64,000 nt of DNA from Bradyrhizobium sp. BR 10289 (GCF_019455385.1 NZ_JACOFR010000003.1:248001-312000); one strand, 5' to 3'; positions 1-10,120 are shown, numbered from the stretch's first letter. Notes: a model not told the origin generated them from the letters alone. Made by a program: numbers and translations.

Positions 1-594
1 GCGCCGGTCGGCTTCGGACGGCTGCATGTCGCCCCGGTCATGACCGCTTATCTCAAGCGCTATCCCGAGGTCGCCGCCGAGCTCAGGCTCTCGGACAACC
101 TCGTCAATCTGGTGGACGACGCCGTCGACGCCGCGGTGCGCATCGGCCACCTCGCGGACTCCTCTCTCGTCGCGCGCCAGGTCGGCGAGATGCGCCGGAT
201 CACGGTAGCAACCCCGGGCTATCTCAAACGCCACGGCGAGCCCAAGACGCCGGAAGCGCTGCGCGAGCACCAGACCATCGCGTTCGGGCCTTCGATCGCG
301 TGGCGCTTCCTGCGTGAAGGCCAGGAGATCGAGATCACGCCGACGCCACGCTTCACCAGCAACAGCGCCGACGCCGCCCTGCAATATGCCGAGAGCGGCG
401 GCGGCATCACGCGTGTGTTGGCCTATCAGGCCGCCGAAGGCCTGAAGCGCGGACGGCTGAAAATCGTGCTGGCGGCATACGAGCAGCCGGCGCTGCCGAT
501 CCACATCGTCTATCCGACCTCGCGCCTGCTCTCCGCGAAAGTGCGGGCGTTCGTCGATCTCGTGGTGGAGACGGCGGATTGGCGGTTTGGGTAG
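1..594 (+). CDS. LysR-family transcriptional regulator, C-terminal part (5' truncated by window edge)
   Basis: Frame 1 is open from the first base, so the gene starts upstream of the window; 197 codons plus stop are visible. The residues match the effector-binding half of a LysR regulator, with the phrase GRLHVAPVMTAYLKRYPEV near the start of the substrate-binding domain, then the VDAAVRIGHL strand and the late ALQYAESGGGITRVLAYQ segment. The N-terminal helix-turn-helix lies outside the window. LysR proteins usually control a neighbouring divergent operon, but that side cannot be seen. Effector and targets are unknown. The family call is firm; the role is open. Confidence 0.9.
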   Translation, partial: APVGFGRLHVAPVMTAYLKRYPEVAAELRLSDNLVNLVDDAVDAAVRIGHLADSSLVARQVGEMRRITVATPGYLKRHGEPKTPEALREHQTIAFGPSIAWRFLREGQEIEITPTPRFTSNSADAALQYAESGGGITRVLAYQAAEGLKRGRLKIVLAAYEQPALPIHIVYPTSRLLSAKVRAFVDLVVETADWRFG

Positions 595-597
595 GTC

Positions 598-713
598 TCG
601 TGCCCCGGACGCAGCGCAGCACATAGTGATGCGCTGCAGAGCCGGGGCCCACGCCGGCTGGGTCCCGGCTCTGCGGAGCGGCACTTCGCGCCGCACCGCG
701 TCCGGGACACGAG
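598..713. repeat. Intergenic inverted-repeat element, family C
   Basis: The left end reads TGCCCCGGACGCAGCG and the right end CGCGTCCGGGACACGAG, so the outer arms are reverse complements, with a GC-rich middle that can fold on itself. Related copies lie at 19637-19800, 48844-48899 and 52164-52283. It separates the convergent LysR and thioesterase genes. It has no coding potential and could also slow or end transcription. Confidence 0.75.
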
Positions 714-717
714 AGCA

Positions 718-1137
718 TCAGCCGTTCTTCGGCACCACCCGGAACGTGCCGCTCGCTCTTGCGATCACGACGTCGTCGGCCTTGATCAGGCACTGCGCGA
801 AGCAGATCGTCTTGCCGGTCTTGATCACGTCACTCTCGATCGCGCACCACTGGCCGATCTCGGCCGAGCCGACGAAATCGATCGAGAGTGAAACCGTCAC
901 GAACGAAATGGTCCAGTTCGTCAGCAGCGCGCAGCTATAGCCCATGGCGTTGTCGGCGAGCGCGGTAATGAGGCCGCCATGAATCAGGCCGCGGCCATTG
1001 GTGTGCGGTCTCGCCAGCCGCAAGCCGATGATGACCGCCTTGTCGGTGTTCTTGGAGTAAAGCGGCTCCCAGGGTTCGGTGAGCGGGCTTTTGCGGAAGA
1101 GCGGCTCGAAGCCGGCGGGGATGTCGGTGGAGGTCAT
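718..1137 (-). CDS. PaaI-type hotdog-fold acyl-CoA thioesterase
   Basis: This is a 139-residue single-domain protein. The family signature is visible as GRGLIHGGLITALADNAMG, the HGG...D stretch around the hotdog helix that holds the catalytic acidic residue and the CoA-facing loop. The C-terminal ARASGTFRVVPK strand is also typical. Such enzymes hydrolyse aromatic or medium-chain acyl-CoA esters, which fits the aromatic-CoA genes nearby, but the substrate cannot be read from the sequence. An upstream in-frame start at 1167 would add ten residues. I prefer 1137 because the family normally begins close to this point; no strong ribosome site settles it. Confidence 0.85.
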   Translation of the reverse strand: MTSTDIPAGFEPLFRKSPLTEPWEPLYSKNTDKAVIIGLRLARPHTNGRGLIHGGLITALADNAMGYSCALLTNWTISFVTVSLSIDFVGSAEIGQWCAIESDVIKTGKTICFAQCLIKADDVVIARASGTFRVVPKNG

Positions 1138-1247
1138 GGCTGTCTCGCGTTGCTGCGCTGGCGGCATTCAACGCGATGTCGATGACGGTTTCACCGCCTA
1201 CAAAGTTTTAAACGGGATTTGCGCGGGTGTTTGAAACGGGCGGCGCC

Positions 1248-1332
1248 GTCATTGCGAGCGCAGCGAAGCAATCCAGAATCCCTCAGCGGGAACAGCCTGG
1301 ATCGCTTCGTCGCGAGGGCTCCTCGCAATGAC
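1248..1332. repeat. Intergenic inverted-repeat element, family A
   Basis: The left arm begins GTCATTGCGAGCGCAGCGAA and the right end is CTCGCAATGACG. The middle keeps AAGCAATCCAG paired with CTGGATCGCTTCG. The same element occurs at 6418-6494, 47130-47208 and 60766-60851. This copy lies just beyond the pobA stop codon and can form a long hairpin in RNA. Confidence 0.8.
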
Positions 1333-1355
1333 GAATATGTGGCAAAGTCGCTGCC

Positions 1356-2730
<1,375 letters not shown>

Positions 2731-2779
2731 TGCGACCGGGCCATCGAAGCCCGCAGTCACAAAGAGGGAGAGACGCGTG

Positions 2780-3796
2780 ATGAGAAAGGCCTGTCTGGCT
2801 TTGCTGCTCGCAGCAAGCGTGACGCCTGCGCTGGCGCAGGACAAGACCGTCGACCTGAAGGTCTCGCACTGGGTGCCGGCGTCGCATCCGCTGCAGAAGT
2901 CGCTGGAAGACTGGGTGGCCGCGGTGAACAAGGATTCCGGCGGCACCATCACCGGCAAGGTGTTTCCCGCCCAGCAGCTCGGCAAGGCCTTCGACCATTA
3001 CGACATGGCGCGCGACGGCATCGCCGACGTCACCTACGTCAATCCCGGCTACCAGCCCGGCCGCTTCCCGGTGATCGGCGCCGGCGAATTGCCGTTTTTG
3101 ATCTCCGACGCCAAGGGCGGCTCGATGGGGCTGGACGCCTGGTACCGGAAGTATGCCGAGAAGGAGATGAAGGACGTCAAATACTGCCTTGCCTTTGTCC
3201 ACTCGCCCTCCTCTTTCCATTCCAGGACCAAGAAGATCGTGATGCCGGAGGACGTGAAGGGGCTGAAGATCCGCCCCGCACACGCCACCATGGCGAACTT
3301 CGTCACCGCGCTGGGTGGCACCAACGTGCAGTCCTCCGCGCCCGAAGTGCGCGACATCATCGAGCGCGGCGTCGCCGACGGCGTCACCTTCCCCTGGGGC
3401 TCCCTGGTGCTGTTCGGCATCGACAAGGTGACCAAGTACGACATGGAGGCGCCGCTCTACACAACGACCTTCGTGTTCGTGATCAACAAGGACAAGTACA
3501 ACGCGATGTCCGACAAGCAGAAGGCTGCGATCGACAAGAACTGCTCGGTCGAGATGGCGGGCGTGGTCGGCGAGCACTGGGGCAAGTTCGAGGACGCGGG
3601 CGTCGACAAGGTGAAGGCGGAGACCGATCACGACGTCTACAAGCTGACGGGCGAGCAGACCGCCGCCTGGAAGAAGGCATCCGAGCCGCTGGTCAAGACC
3701 TGGGGCGACGGCGCGAAGAAGGCCGGCGCCGATCCGGACGCGGCGCTGGCGGATTTGAAGGCCTCGCTGAAGAAGTACAACGCGCTGGCGGAGTAG
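2780..3796 (+). CDS. dctP: TRAP transporter solute-binding protein, DctP family
   Basis: This 338-residue periplasmic protein begins with a clear signal peptide, MRKACLALLLAASVTPALAQ, cleaved after Ala-Gln or just before. It captures an organic acid and delivers it to the DctQM membrane pair encoded next. The DctP fold shows in LKVSHWVPASHPLQKSLEDW, in GLKIRPAHATM with the conserved carboxylate-binding Arg, and in ERGVADGVTFPWGS. The ATG at 2780 follows GAGGGAGAGACGCGTG, which decides the start over the longer open frame. Because it is divergent from pobA, an aromatic acid such as 4-hydroxybenzoate or a hydroxycinnamate is a plausible ligand; TarP of Rhodopseudomonas is a known p-coumarate-binding DctP protein. 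Confidence 0.92.
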   Translation: MRKACLALLLAASVTPALAQDKTVDLKVSHWVPASHPLQKSLEDWVAAVNKDSGGTITGKVFPAQQLGKAFDHYDMARDGIADVTYVNPGYQPGRFPVIGAGELPFLISDAKGGSMGLDAWYRKYAEKEMKDVKYCLAFVHSPSSFHSRTKKIVMPEDVKGLKIRPAHATMANFVTALGGTNVQSSAPEVRDIIERGVADGVTFPWGSLVLFGIDKVTKYDMEAPLYTTTFVFVINKDKYNAMSDKQKAAIDKNCSVEMAGVVGEHWGKFEDAGVDKVKAETDHDVYKLTGEQTAAWKKASEPLVKTWGDGAKKAGADPDAALADLKASLKKYNALAE

Positions 3797-3816
3797 CCTT
3801 CTGTCGCGCGAAAGGC

Positions 3817-3840
3817 GGCGGCGAGGGGCATCTCGCCGCC
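3817..3840 (+). terminator. Hairpin after dctP, possible attenuator
   Basis: Nine-base arms (GGCGGCGAG and its complement) with a six-base loop lie 20 bases after the dctP stop, followed by only a weak T run (GTTGTCCT). It could reduce read-through so that the binding protein is made in excess of the permeases. Confidence 0.4.
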
Positions 3841-3883
3841 GTTGTCCTGCCCAGCGCGCTGTCCGGAGCGCGCGGTGCTTATT

Positions 3884-4048
3884 CTCCCTCTCCCCGCCTG
3901 CGGGGGCGCGACGAGCTTCGCTCGCGCTGAGAGGGTTGGGGTGAGGGGGAGTCTCCGCGAGGGCGGTGACAGTCGGACTCGCGGAGAGTCCCCCTCACCC
4001 GCCACGCTTCGCGTGTCGGCCTCTCCCCGCATGCGGGGAGAGGCGAAG
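3884..4048. repeat. Long inverted-repeat element, family D, inside the TRAP operon
   Basis: Outer CTCTCCCCGC-type arms, GGGTGAGGGGGAGTC and its counterpart GAGTCCCCCTCACCC make a long stem-loop. The right end at 4019-4044 is itself a 26-base perfect palindrome centred on GCATGC. Related elements occur at 10121-10240, 50588-50719 and 62002-62131. It fills most of the dctP-dctQ gap. Confidence 0.75.
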
Positions 4049-4094
4049 AGCACGCCGGATCGAGAACGAAGATGACATCATTAAGGACCACCCC

Positions 4095-4604
4095 ATGAAG
4101 CGCTCCTGGATGGACCGCATCATCGACACGATCGAATGGATCGCGGCCGGCTTCGTCGGCATCGTCGCGCTCGACATCTTCCTGTCGGTGCTGCTGCGCA
4201 ACACGCTGAACTACTCGATCCCCGACTCGTTCGACATCGGCCGCATGCTGCTCGGCATCCTGATCTTCTGGGGCATCGCGGCGACCTCCTACCGCGGTAC
4301 CCACATCACGGTCGATCTCGTCTGGGGCAATGTCGGGCCGCGCTACCAGCGCTGGATCGACGTGTTCGCGACCCTGGTGCTGCTGTTCGTTGTGACCGTG
4401 CAGACCTGGACGCTGTTCGACAAGGTGCGCGGCACCTACAACGACAACGTCCAGACCTTCGACATGCACATGCCGACCTGGCCGTTCTTCGCGGTCGCCT
4501 GGGTCGGTGACGCCTCGGCCGTGCTGCTGATCGCGATCCGCACCTACCGCCTGATCTTCCATCCCGAAGACATGCACGATCCCAAGTTGAAGGCGACGGA
4601 GTAA
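4095..4604 (+). CDS. dctQ: TRAP transporter small permease subunit, DctQ family
   Basis: This 169-residue membrane protein has four hydrophobic segments, starting with IAAGFVGIVALDIFLSVLLR and including MLLGILIFWGIAATSYR and a late SAVLLIAIRTYRL. The RGTHITVDLVW stretch after the second pair of helices is characteristic of DctQ. It forms the membrane complex with DctM and couples ion flow to uptake of the ligand held by DctP. The ATG at 4095 follows AAGGACCACCCC. The stop lies two bases before the dctM start, so the two are translated as a unit. An open frame continues upstream through the repeat but is not homologous sequence. Confidence 0.9.
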   Translation: MKRSWMDRIIDTIEWIAAGFVGIVALDIFLSVLLRNTLNYSIPDSFDIGRMLLGILIFWGIAATSYRGTHITVDLVWGNVGPRYQRWIDVFATLVLLFVVTVQTWTLFDKVRGTYNDNVQTFDMHMPTWPFFAVAWVGDASAVLLIAIRTYRLIFHPEDMHDPKLKATE

Positions 4605-4606
4605 CC

Positions 4607-5926
4607 ATGAGCACCGATGCCGTCGCCTTAATCGGCTTCGTCTCCCTGTTTGTCCTGATGCTGCTGCGCGTCCCCGTCGGCATGGCAATGGGCCTCGTCG
4701 GCGTGTCGGGCTTCGCCTATCTCGTCAACGGAACAGCGGCGCTGAAGCTGGTCGGCCAAACCTCGATGCGCACAGTCACCGACTACACGTTCGGCGTCAT
4801 CCCGATGTTCCTGCTGATGGGCTCGTTCGTGTCCAATTCCGGCATGAGCCGCGAGCTATTCCGCGCCGCCAACGGCTTCGTCGGCCATTTGCGCGGCGGG
4901 CTCGGCATTGCGACCGTCGGCGCCTGCGGCGGCTTTGCCGCGATTTGCGGCTCCTCGGTCGCGACCGCCGCGACCTTCTCAGCCGTCGCCTATCCCGAGA
5001 TGCGCCGGTTCGGCTATCCGCAGTCCTTCGCCACCGGCGTGATCGCGGCGGGCGGCACCTTGGGTGCGATGCTGCCGCCCTCCACCGTGCTCGCGGTTTA
5101 CGGCATCATCACTGAGCAGGACATCGGCAAGCTGTTCATCGCCGGCATCATCCCGGGCCTGCTGGCGATGACCATGTACATGATCACCATCTTCCTGATC
5201 GGCTATTTCCGGCCCGACTTCCTGCCCAAGGGCAAGGTGATGCCGTGGCGCGAGCGCTTTGCGGGTCTCAAGGAGATCTGGGCGCCGGTGCTGCTTTTCG
5301 TGTTCGTGATCGGCGGCCTCTACGGCCTGCCCTTCCTGCCGCGCTTCACGCCGACCGAGGCCGGCGGCGTCGGCGCCGCCGGCGCGTTCATCATCGGCGT
5401 GGTCACGCGGCGCCTCGACCGCGAGAAGATTCTGGCTTCGCTGCTGCAGGCGACCCGCACCGCCGCCGCCGTGTTCACCGTGCTGATCGGCGCATTGATT
5501 TTCGGCTATTTCCTCACCGTGACGCAGACGCCGCAGAAGGTGACCGAGTTCCTCACCGGCCTTGGCCTCGGCCCCTACGGCGTGCTGGCACTGATCATGG
5601 TGATGTATCTCGTGCTGGGCTGCCTGATGGACGCGATGGCGATGATCATTTTGACCGTGCCGATCATCTTCCCCGTGATCACGCATCTCGGCTTCGACCC
5701 GATCTGGTTCGGCGTGATCATCGTGATGACGGTCGAACTCGGCCTGATCCATCCGCCGGTTGGAATGAATGTCTTCGTCATCAAGAGCGTGGTGAAGGAC
5801 GTCTCGTTCTCCACCATCTTCAAGGGCGTGATTCCGTTCGTGGCAACGGACCTGGTGCGGCTGGTGATTTTGATCGCCTTCCCGTTGCTGGCGACCTGGC
5901 TGCCGACAAGGATGATGGCGCATTGA
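4607..5926 (+). CDS. dctM: TRAP transporter large permease subunit, DctM family
   Basis: The 439-residue protein has about twelve hydrophobic helices and carries the transport channel. Family marks are IPMFLLMGSFVSNSGMSREL near the first hairpin, ICGSSVATAATFSAVAYPEM (the conserved CGSS...A...P stretch), GTLGAMLPPSTVLAVYGIIT, and the late ELGLIHPPVGMNVFVIKSV loop. Length and order are normal for stand-alone DctM. It closes the DctPQM set begun at 2780. The next gene, a DUF3237 protein, starts 12 bases later and is probably cotranscribed. Confidence 0.94.
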   Translation: MSTDAVALIGFVSLFVLMLLRVPVGMAMGLVGVSGFAYLVNGTAALKLVGQTSMRTVTDYTFGVIPMFLLMGSFVSNSGMSRELFRAANGFVGHLRGGLGIATVGACGGFAAICGSSVATAATFSAVAYPEMRRFGYPQSFATGVIAAGGTLGAMLPPSTVLAVYGIITEQDIGKLFIAGIIPGLLAMTMYMITIFLIGYFRPDFLPKGKVMPWRERFAGLKEIWAPVLLFVFVIGGLYGLPFLPRFTPTEAGGVGAAGAFIIGVVTRRLDREKILASLLQATRTAAAVFTVLIGALIFGYFLTVTQTPQKVTEFLTGLGLGPYGVLALIMVMYLVLGCLMDAMAMIILTVPIIFPVITHLGFDPIWFGVIIVMTVELGLIHPPVGMNVFVIKSVVKDVSFSTIFKGVIPFVATDLVRLVILIAFPLLATWLPTRMMAH

Positions 5927-5938
5927 TGAGGTGACGCG

Positions 5939-6400
5939 ATGACCATACCGACGTTAGAGACCAAATACGTCTTCACCATCACCGCCCGCATTGGCGATGT
6001 TGTCACCGTCGGCGAGACCGGGATCGGCGTCCGTCGCATCATCCCGATCATTGGCGGCGAGGTGAAGGGTGCGATATCAGGCAAGGTGCTGCCGTTCGGC
6101 GCCGACTTCCAGACCATCCGTCCCAACGAGCTGATCGATCTCGAGGCCAAATACGCCTTCGAGACCGACGATGGTGCGACCGTCTATGTCGAGAACAAGG
6201 GCATGCGCTTCGGCCCGGTCGAACTGTTGCAGAAGCTCAAGCGCGGCGAGCCGGTCGATCCAAAACTGATCTATTTCCGCACGGTACCGAAGTTCGAGAC
6301 CGGGCACGAAAACTATCGCTGGCTGATGGAGCACATCTTCGTCGGCTCGGCCGCGCGGCATGCGGACCGCGTGGTGATCGACGTGCACCAGGTGGTGTAA
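5939..6400 (+). CDS. DUF3237 domain protein
   Basis: This 153-residue soluble protein is a single DUF3237 domain. The family pattern is seen in the opening LETKYVFTITARIGDVVTVGETGIGVRRIIPI, the central GADFQTIRPNELIDLEAKYAFETDDGA and the closing YRTVPKFETG-like stretch (here YFRTVPKFETG). The family forms a small beta-barrel and has no agreed biochemical role; it often lies in aromatic-acid or dehydrogenase operons. Here it follows dctM by 12 bases, with a GAGGTGACGCG leader, so it probably travels with the transporter. A role in handling the imported acid is inference only. Confidence 0.85.
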   Translation: MTIPTLETKYVFTITARIGDVVTVGETGIGVRRIIPIIGGEVKGAISGKVLPFGADFQTIRPNELIDLEAKYAFETDDGATVYVENKGMRFGPVELLQKLKRGEPVDPKLIYFRTVPKFETGHENYRWLMEHIFVGSAARHADRVVIDVHQVV

Positions 6401-6417
6401 GACCGATCCATCCCAGG

Positions 6418-6494
6418 TCATTGCGAGCGCAGCGAAGCAATCCAGAGTCCCTCCGCGGGAAAATCCTGGATTGCTTCGCTCCGCTCGCAATGAC
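6418..6494. repeat. Intergenic inverted-repeat element, family A
   Basis: Nearly ideal arms: GTCATTGCGAGCGCAGCGAA on the left and CGCTCGCAATGAC on the right, with AAGCAATCCAG facing CTGGATTGCTT. It lies 17 bases after the DUF3237 stop and may end or dampen transcription from the TRAP operon. Confidence 0.8.
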
Positions 6495-6572
6495 GAGATA
6501 TGCTGCAACAGTTGCGCTCCACAATCCATTTAACCGTCCTGCTCCACCACCTCCTTGACTCCGCCCAAATTC

Positions 6573-6587
6573 GTTATACAACATAAC
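6573..6587. promoter_or_regulatory. Probable operator, GTTAT-N5-ATAAC
   Basis: A symmetric AT-rich site 19 bases upstream of the crotonase ATG, where it would overlap a promoter or the transcript start. Its arms match the site upstream of pobA at 2593-2607, suggesting one regulator for both units. Confidence 0.5.
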
Positions 6588-6606
6588 TATTCTGATAAGG
6601 ACGCAA

Positions 6607-7416
6607 ATGACACAGGGAAACGCCGAGACCGCTGAGGCGGGGGCCTCCGGGCTTTTGAGGATCGAGCGGGCGGACCGGGTTCTGACCGTGGGTCTGAACC
6701 GGCCGGCCAAGCGCAATGCGCTCAATGACGGCATTATCCTGGAAATCGGCGAATGTTTTGCGTCACTGCCCGAGGACGTCGGCGCGGTGGTCATTCACGG
6801 CATCGGCGATCATTTCTCCTCTGGCCTCGATCTGTCCGAGCTCACGGACCATGACGCCACCGGCGGCCTCTTGCATTCCCAGATGTGGCACCGGGTGTTC
6901 GACCGCATCCAGTACAGCCGCGTCCCCGTGATCGCGGCGCTCCGGGGTGCGGTGATCGGCGGCGGGCTGGAGCTTGCCTGTGCGGCGCATATCCGCGTCG
7001 CCGAACCCTCGACCTATTTCGCGCTGCCGGAGGGGCAGCGCGGCATCTTCGTCGGCGGCGGCGGCTCGGTGCGGCTGCCGCGGCTGATCGGCGTCGCCCG
7101 GATGATGGACATGATGCTGACGGGGCGCGTCTACAGCGCCACCGAAGGCGCCTCCTACGGCTTTGCGCAATATCTGACGGAGGCCGGCAACGGGCTAGGC
7201 AAGGCGCTGGAGCTTGCCACCAAGATCGCCTCCAACGCGCCGCTGACCAATTTCGCCGTGCTGCAGGCGCTGCCGATGATCGCGGAGGCCAATCCGCAGA
7301 CCGGCCTTTTGATGGAATCGCTGATGGCGACTGTGGCGCAGAGCGACAAAGAGGCCAAGCGCAGGATCCGCGAATTCCTCGAGCACAAGACCGCGAAGGT
7401 AAAGCCGAAGTCATGA
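6607..7416 (+). CDS. Crotonase-family enoyl-CoA hydratase/lyase
   Basis: The 269-residue protein has the crotonase core: LNRPAKRNALND near residue 37, the first oxyanion-hole region HFSSGLDLSEL, the second in ALRGAVIGGGLELACAAHIRV, and LPEGQRGIFVGGGGS with the Glu position used by hydratases. It would hydrate or cleave the side chain of an aryl-enoyl-CoA made by the ligase encoded next. The two reading frames overlap in ATGA at 7413-7416, so translation is coupled. AAGGACGCA precedes the ATG. By analogy with coumarate or ferulate loci it may act on a hydroxycinnamoyl-CoA. Whether it hydrates only or also performs retro-aldol cleavage cannot be told. Confidence 0.88.
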   Translation: MTQGNAETAEAGASGLLRIERADRVLTVGLNRPAKRNALNDGIILEIGECFASLPEDVGAVVIHGIGDHFSSGLDLSELTDHDATGGLLHSQMWHRVFDRIQYSRVPVIAALRGAVIGGGLELACAAHIRVAEPSTYFALPEGQRGIFVGGGGSVRLPRLIGVARMMDMMLTGRVYSATEGASYGFAQYLTEAGNGLGKALELATKIASNAPLTNFAVLQALPMIAEANPQTGLLMESLMATVAQSDKEAKRRIREFLEHKTAKVKPKS

Positions 7417-9296
7417 GCGCGCAGCCGTCCTCTTCCAGCATGGAGCGCGGCGCGAGCACTTCCCCGCTGCGGCCCATTTCGTTCGGCGATCCCGTCGTCG
7501 ACATCGAGCGCCGCGACGACGGCACCATCTACCTGCGGCCGAAGCAGCCGCTCGGCGATTATCCCGCCCGCATCACCGTTCGCCTGCATCATTGGGCGAC
7601 GACGACGCCGGACCGCATCTTCATGGCGGAGCGTGAGGGCGGCCGCGGCTGGCGCAAGATCACCTATGCCGAGCTGCTCACCGCGAGCCGGCACATTGCC
7701 TCCGCGCTGATCCAGCGCGGCCTGTCGGCGGATCGGCCCGTCGTCATCCTCTCCGGCAATTCGATCGACCATGCGCTGCTGGCGTTCGGCGCATTCTATG
7801 CGGGCGTGCCGTTCTGCCCGGTGTCACCGGCCTATTCGCTGGTGTCGAAGGATTACGGCAAGCTCTCATACCTGATGAAGCTGCTGACGCCGGGCCTCGT
7901 CTTCGCCGAGGACGCCGACAAGTTCGCCGATGCGCTGGCCGCAAACGTCTCGCTCGGCACCGAGATCGCCGCGTCCTATGGCCATGTGCCGGGCCGCGAC
8001 GTCACCTTGCTCGCCGATCTCATGGCGACGCCGATCCGCGACGATCTCGATGCGGTGCACGACAGGATCGGCCCCGACACCATCGCGAAATTCCTGCTGA
8101 CATCGGGCTCGACCGGCAATCCCAAGGCCGTGATCAACACCCAGCGCATGATCTGCGCCAACCAAGTGATGCTGCGCGAGACGCTCGCCTTCCTCAAGGA
8201 CGAGCCGCCCGTCATCATCGACTGGCTGCCGTGGAATCACACTTTTGGCGGCAACCACAATATCGGGCTGACGCTCTACAATGGCGGCTCGATGTATCTG
8301 GACGCCGGCAAGCCGGTGCCCGGCGGCATCGAGGAGACCGTGCGCAATCTCCAGGAGATCTCGCCGACGGTCTATTTCAACGTGCCGAAGGGCTATGAAT
8401 CGCTACTGCCGTACTTGCGCGACGACCAGGGCCTGCGCGCAAAATTCTTCGACCGGCTGCATGCGATGTTCTTCTCGGGCGCGGCGCTCTCGCCGTTCAT
8501 CTGGGACAGCCTCGACGAGCTCGCGGTGAAGGAGAAGGGCTATCGCGTGCCGATGCTGACCGGGCTTGGCGCCACCGAGACCGCGCCGTTCTTCATGTCG
8601 GTCAATCCGCGCACCAGCCGCTCCGGCCATGTCGGCCTGCCCGTGTCGGGCAACGAGGCCAAGCTGGTGCCGAACAACGGCAAGCTGGAGGTGCGCGCCA
8701 AGGGGCCGAACGTGATGCCCGGCTACTGGCGTCAGCCGGAGATCACTGCAAAATCCTTCGACGAAGAAGGATTCTACATCATGGGAGACGCGCTCAAGCC
8801 CTCCGACCCCGACGATCTCAACGCCGGCTTCGATTTCGACGGCCGCGTCAGCGAGGATTTCAAGCTCGGCAGCGGCACCTGGGTCAGCGTCGGCCCGCTG
8901 CGCGCGCGGTTCGTCGCGGCCTGCGCGCCGCTGGTGCGCGACGTGGTCATCGCCGGCATCAACCGCGACGAGATTTCAGCGCTGGTGCTGCTCGATCTCG
9001 ACGGCTGCCGCCTGATCAACCCGACGCTCCCGGCCGACAATCTCACCGTCACCGCGCGCGACCGGCTGGTGCGCGAAGCGTTTCGCGAGCGCCTGACCCG
9101 CTTCCTCGGCCAGGCCACGGGATCCTCGACGCGGATCACGCGCGCGATCCTGCTGGATGCGCCGCTGTCGATCGACAAGGGCGAGGTCACCGACAAGGGC
9201 TCGGTCAACCAGCGCGCGGTGCTGGAGCATCGCGCCGAATTGATCGACGAGCTCTACGCTGCCAATCCGTCGGACCGTGTGATATCGGTCGGCTAA
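7413..9296 (+). CDS. Feruloyl-CoA synthase-type AMP-dependent acyl-CoA ligase
   Basis: The 627-residue enzyme activates a carboxylic acid to its CoA thioester through an acyl-AMP. Seen directly: the P-loop-like FLLTSGSTGNPKAVINTQ, the acyl-pocket region IIDWLPWNHTFGGNHNIG, and GLGATETAPFFM followed by MPGYWRQPEITAKSFDEEGFYIMGDAL. The DWLPWNHTFGGNHN phrase and the long C-terminal half with FDGRVSEDFKLGSGTWV are features of the feruloyl-CoA synthase branch rather than general fatty-acyl ligases. The catalytic Lys usual in the last domain is plausibly the one in SIDKGEVTDKGSVNQ. The start overlaps the crotonase stop. The preferred acid is inferred to be a hydroxycinnamate. Confidence 0.88.
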   Translation: MSAQPSSSSMERGASTSPLRPISFGDPVVDIERRDDGTIYLRPKQPLGDYPARITVRLHHWATTTPDRIFMAEREGGRGWRKITYAELLTASRHIASALIQRGLSADRPVVILSGNSIDHALLAFGAFYAGVPFCPVSPAYSLVSKDYGKLSYLMKLLTPGLVFAEDADKFADALAANVSLGTEIAASYGHVPGRDVTLLADLMATPIRDDLDAVHDRIGPDTIAKFLLTSGSTGNPKAVINTQRMICANQVMLRETLAFLKDEPPVIIDWLPWNHTFGGNHNIGLTLYNGGSMYLDAGKPVPGGIEETVRNLQEISPTVYFNVPKGYESLLPYLRDDQGLRAKFFDRLHAMFFSGAALSPFIWDSLDELAVKEKGYRVPMLTGLGATETAPFFMSVNPRTSRSGHVGLPVSGNEAKLVPNNGKLEVRAKGPNVMPGYWRQPEITAKSFDEEGFYIMGDALKPSDPDDLNAGFDFDGRVSEDFKLGSGTWVSVGPLRARFVAACAPLVRDVVIAGINRDEISALVLLDLDGCRLINPTLPADNLTVTARDRLVREAFRERLTRFLGQATGSSTRITRAILLDAPLSIDKGEVTDKGSVNQRAVLEHRAELIDELYAANPSDRVISVG

Positions 9297-9321
9297 GAAG
9301 TCATCGCCAAAGGAGAACGCC

Positions 9322-10083
9322 ATGTTGTTGAAGGATCAGGCAGCCATCGTCACCGGCGGCGCATCGGGACTTGGCGCGGCGACCGCGCGAAAACTGGCGG
9401 CGCAGGGCGCCAAAGTCGCCGTGTTCGACCTCAATGCCAAGCTGGCGGAGAGCGTTGCCGCCGAGATCAAGGGCGTTGCCGTGACCTGCGACGTCTCCGA
9501 CGCCGCCTCGGCTGAAGCCGCGATCGCGCAGGCGACCAAGGCCATTGGCGCGCCGCGCGTGCTGGTCAATTGCGCCGGCATTGGCGTTGCAAAACGCGTG
9601 GTCGGCCGCGACGGCCCGATGGCGCTCGCCGATTTCGACAAGGTGATCAGGGTCAACCTCATCGGCACCTTCAACATGCTGCGGCTTGCCGCAACCGAGA
9701 TGTCCAAGCTCGAGCCGCAGGCGACCGGCGAGCGCGGCGTCATCATCAACACCGCCTCCGTGGCCGCCTATGACGGCCAGATCGGGCAGTCCGCCTATTC
9801 GGCCTCGAAGGGCGGCATCGTCGGCATGACCCTGCCGATCGCGCGCGAGCTGGCGCAGTTCGGCGTCCGTGTGCTGACGATCGCGCCCGGCCTGTTCCTG
9901 ACGCCGCTGCTCGCCAATCTGCCGCAGGAAGCCCAGGACTCGCTCGCCGCCGCCATCCCCTTCCCGCGCCGGCTCGGCAATGCCGACGAGTTCGCCGCGC
10001 TCGCGCTGCACATGGTCGAGAATTCCTACCTGAACGGCGAAGTGGTGCGCCTCGACGGCTCGCTGCGCATGGCCCCGAAGTAG
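9322..10083 (+). CDS. SDR 3-hydroxyacyl-CoA dehydrogenase (type II, HSD10-like)
   Basis: This is a 253-residue classical short-chain dehydrogenase. It has the NAD-binding TGGASGLG at residues 11-18, NCAGIG, the catalytic Ser in INTASVAAYDGQIGQS and YSASKGG with Tyr and Lys. The extended GRDGPMALADFDKVIRVNLIGTFNMLRLAATEM and the C-terminal FPRRLGNADEFAALALHMVEN are typical of the type II 3-hydroxyacyl-CoA dehydrogenase group. It would oxidise the 3-hydroxyacyl-CoA made by the crotonase. It starts 25 bases after the ligase stop with AAAGGAGAACGCC before the ATG, so it is almost certainly in the same operon. Confidence 0.9.
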   Translation: MLLKDQAAIVTGGASGLGAATARKLAAQGAKVAVFDLNAKLAESVAAEIKGVAVTCDVSDAASAEAAIAQATKAIGAPRVLVNCAGIGVAKRVVGRDGPMALADFDKVIRVNLIGTFNMLRLAATEMSKLEPQATGERGVIINTASVAAYDGQIGQSAYSASKGGIVGMTLPIARELAQFGVRVLTIAPGLFLTPLLANLPQEAQDSLAAAIPFPRRLGNADEFAALALHMVENSYLNGEVVRLDGSLRMAPK

Positions 10084-10120
10084 GTTGATGCTCGATATGA
10101 CAGCAGCGATCTCGAGCTTA

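Noticed and set aside
587..940. A 117-codon plus-strand frame over the repeat and thioesterase
   Set aside because: It is made of repeat sequence and the antisense of a recognised thioesterase.
6885..7412. A long N-terminal extension of the aryl-CoA ligase
   Set aside because: It overlaps the crotonase in another frame and is Arg/Ala-rich nonsense. The ATGA overlap at 7413 is the natural start.
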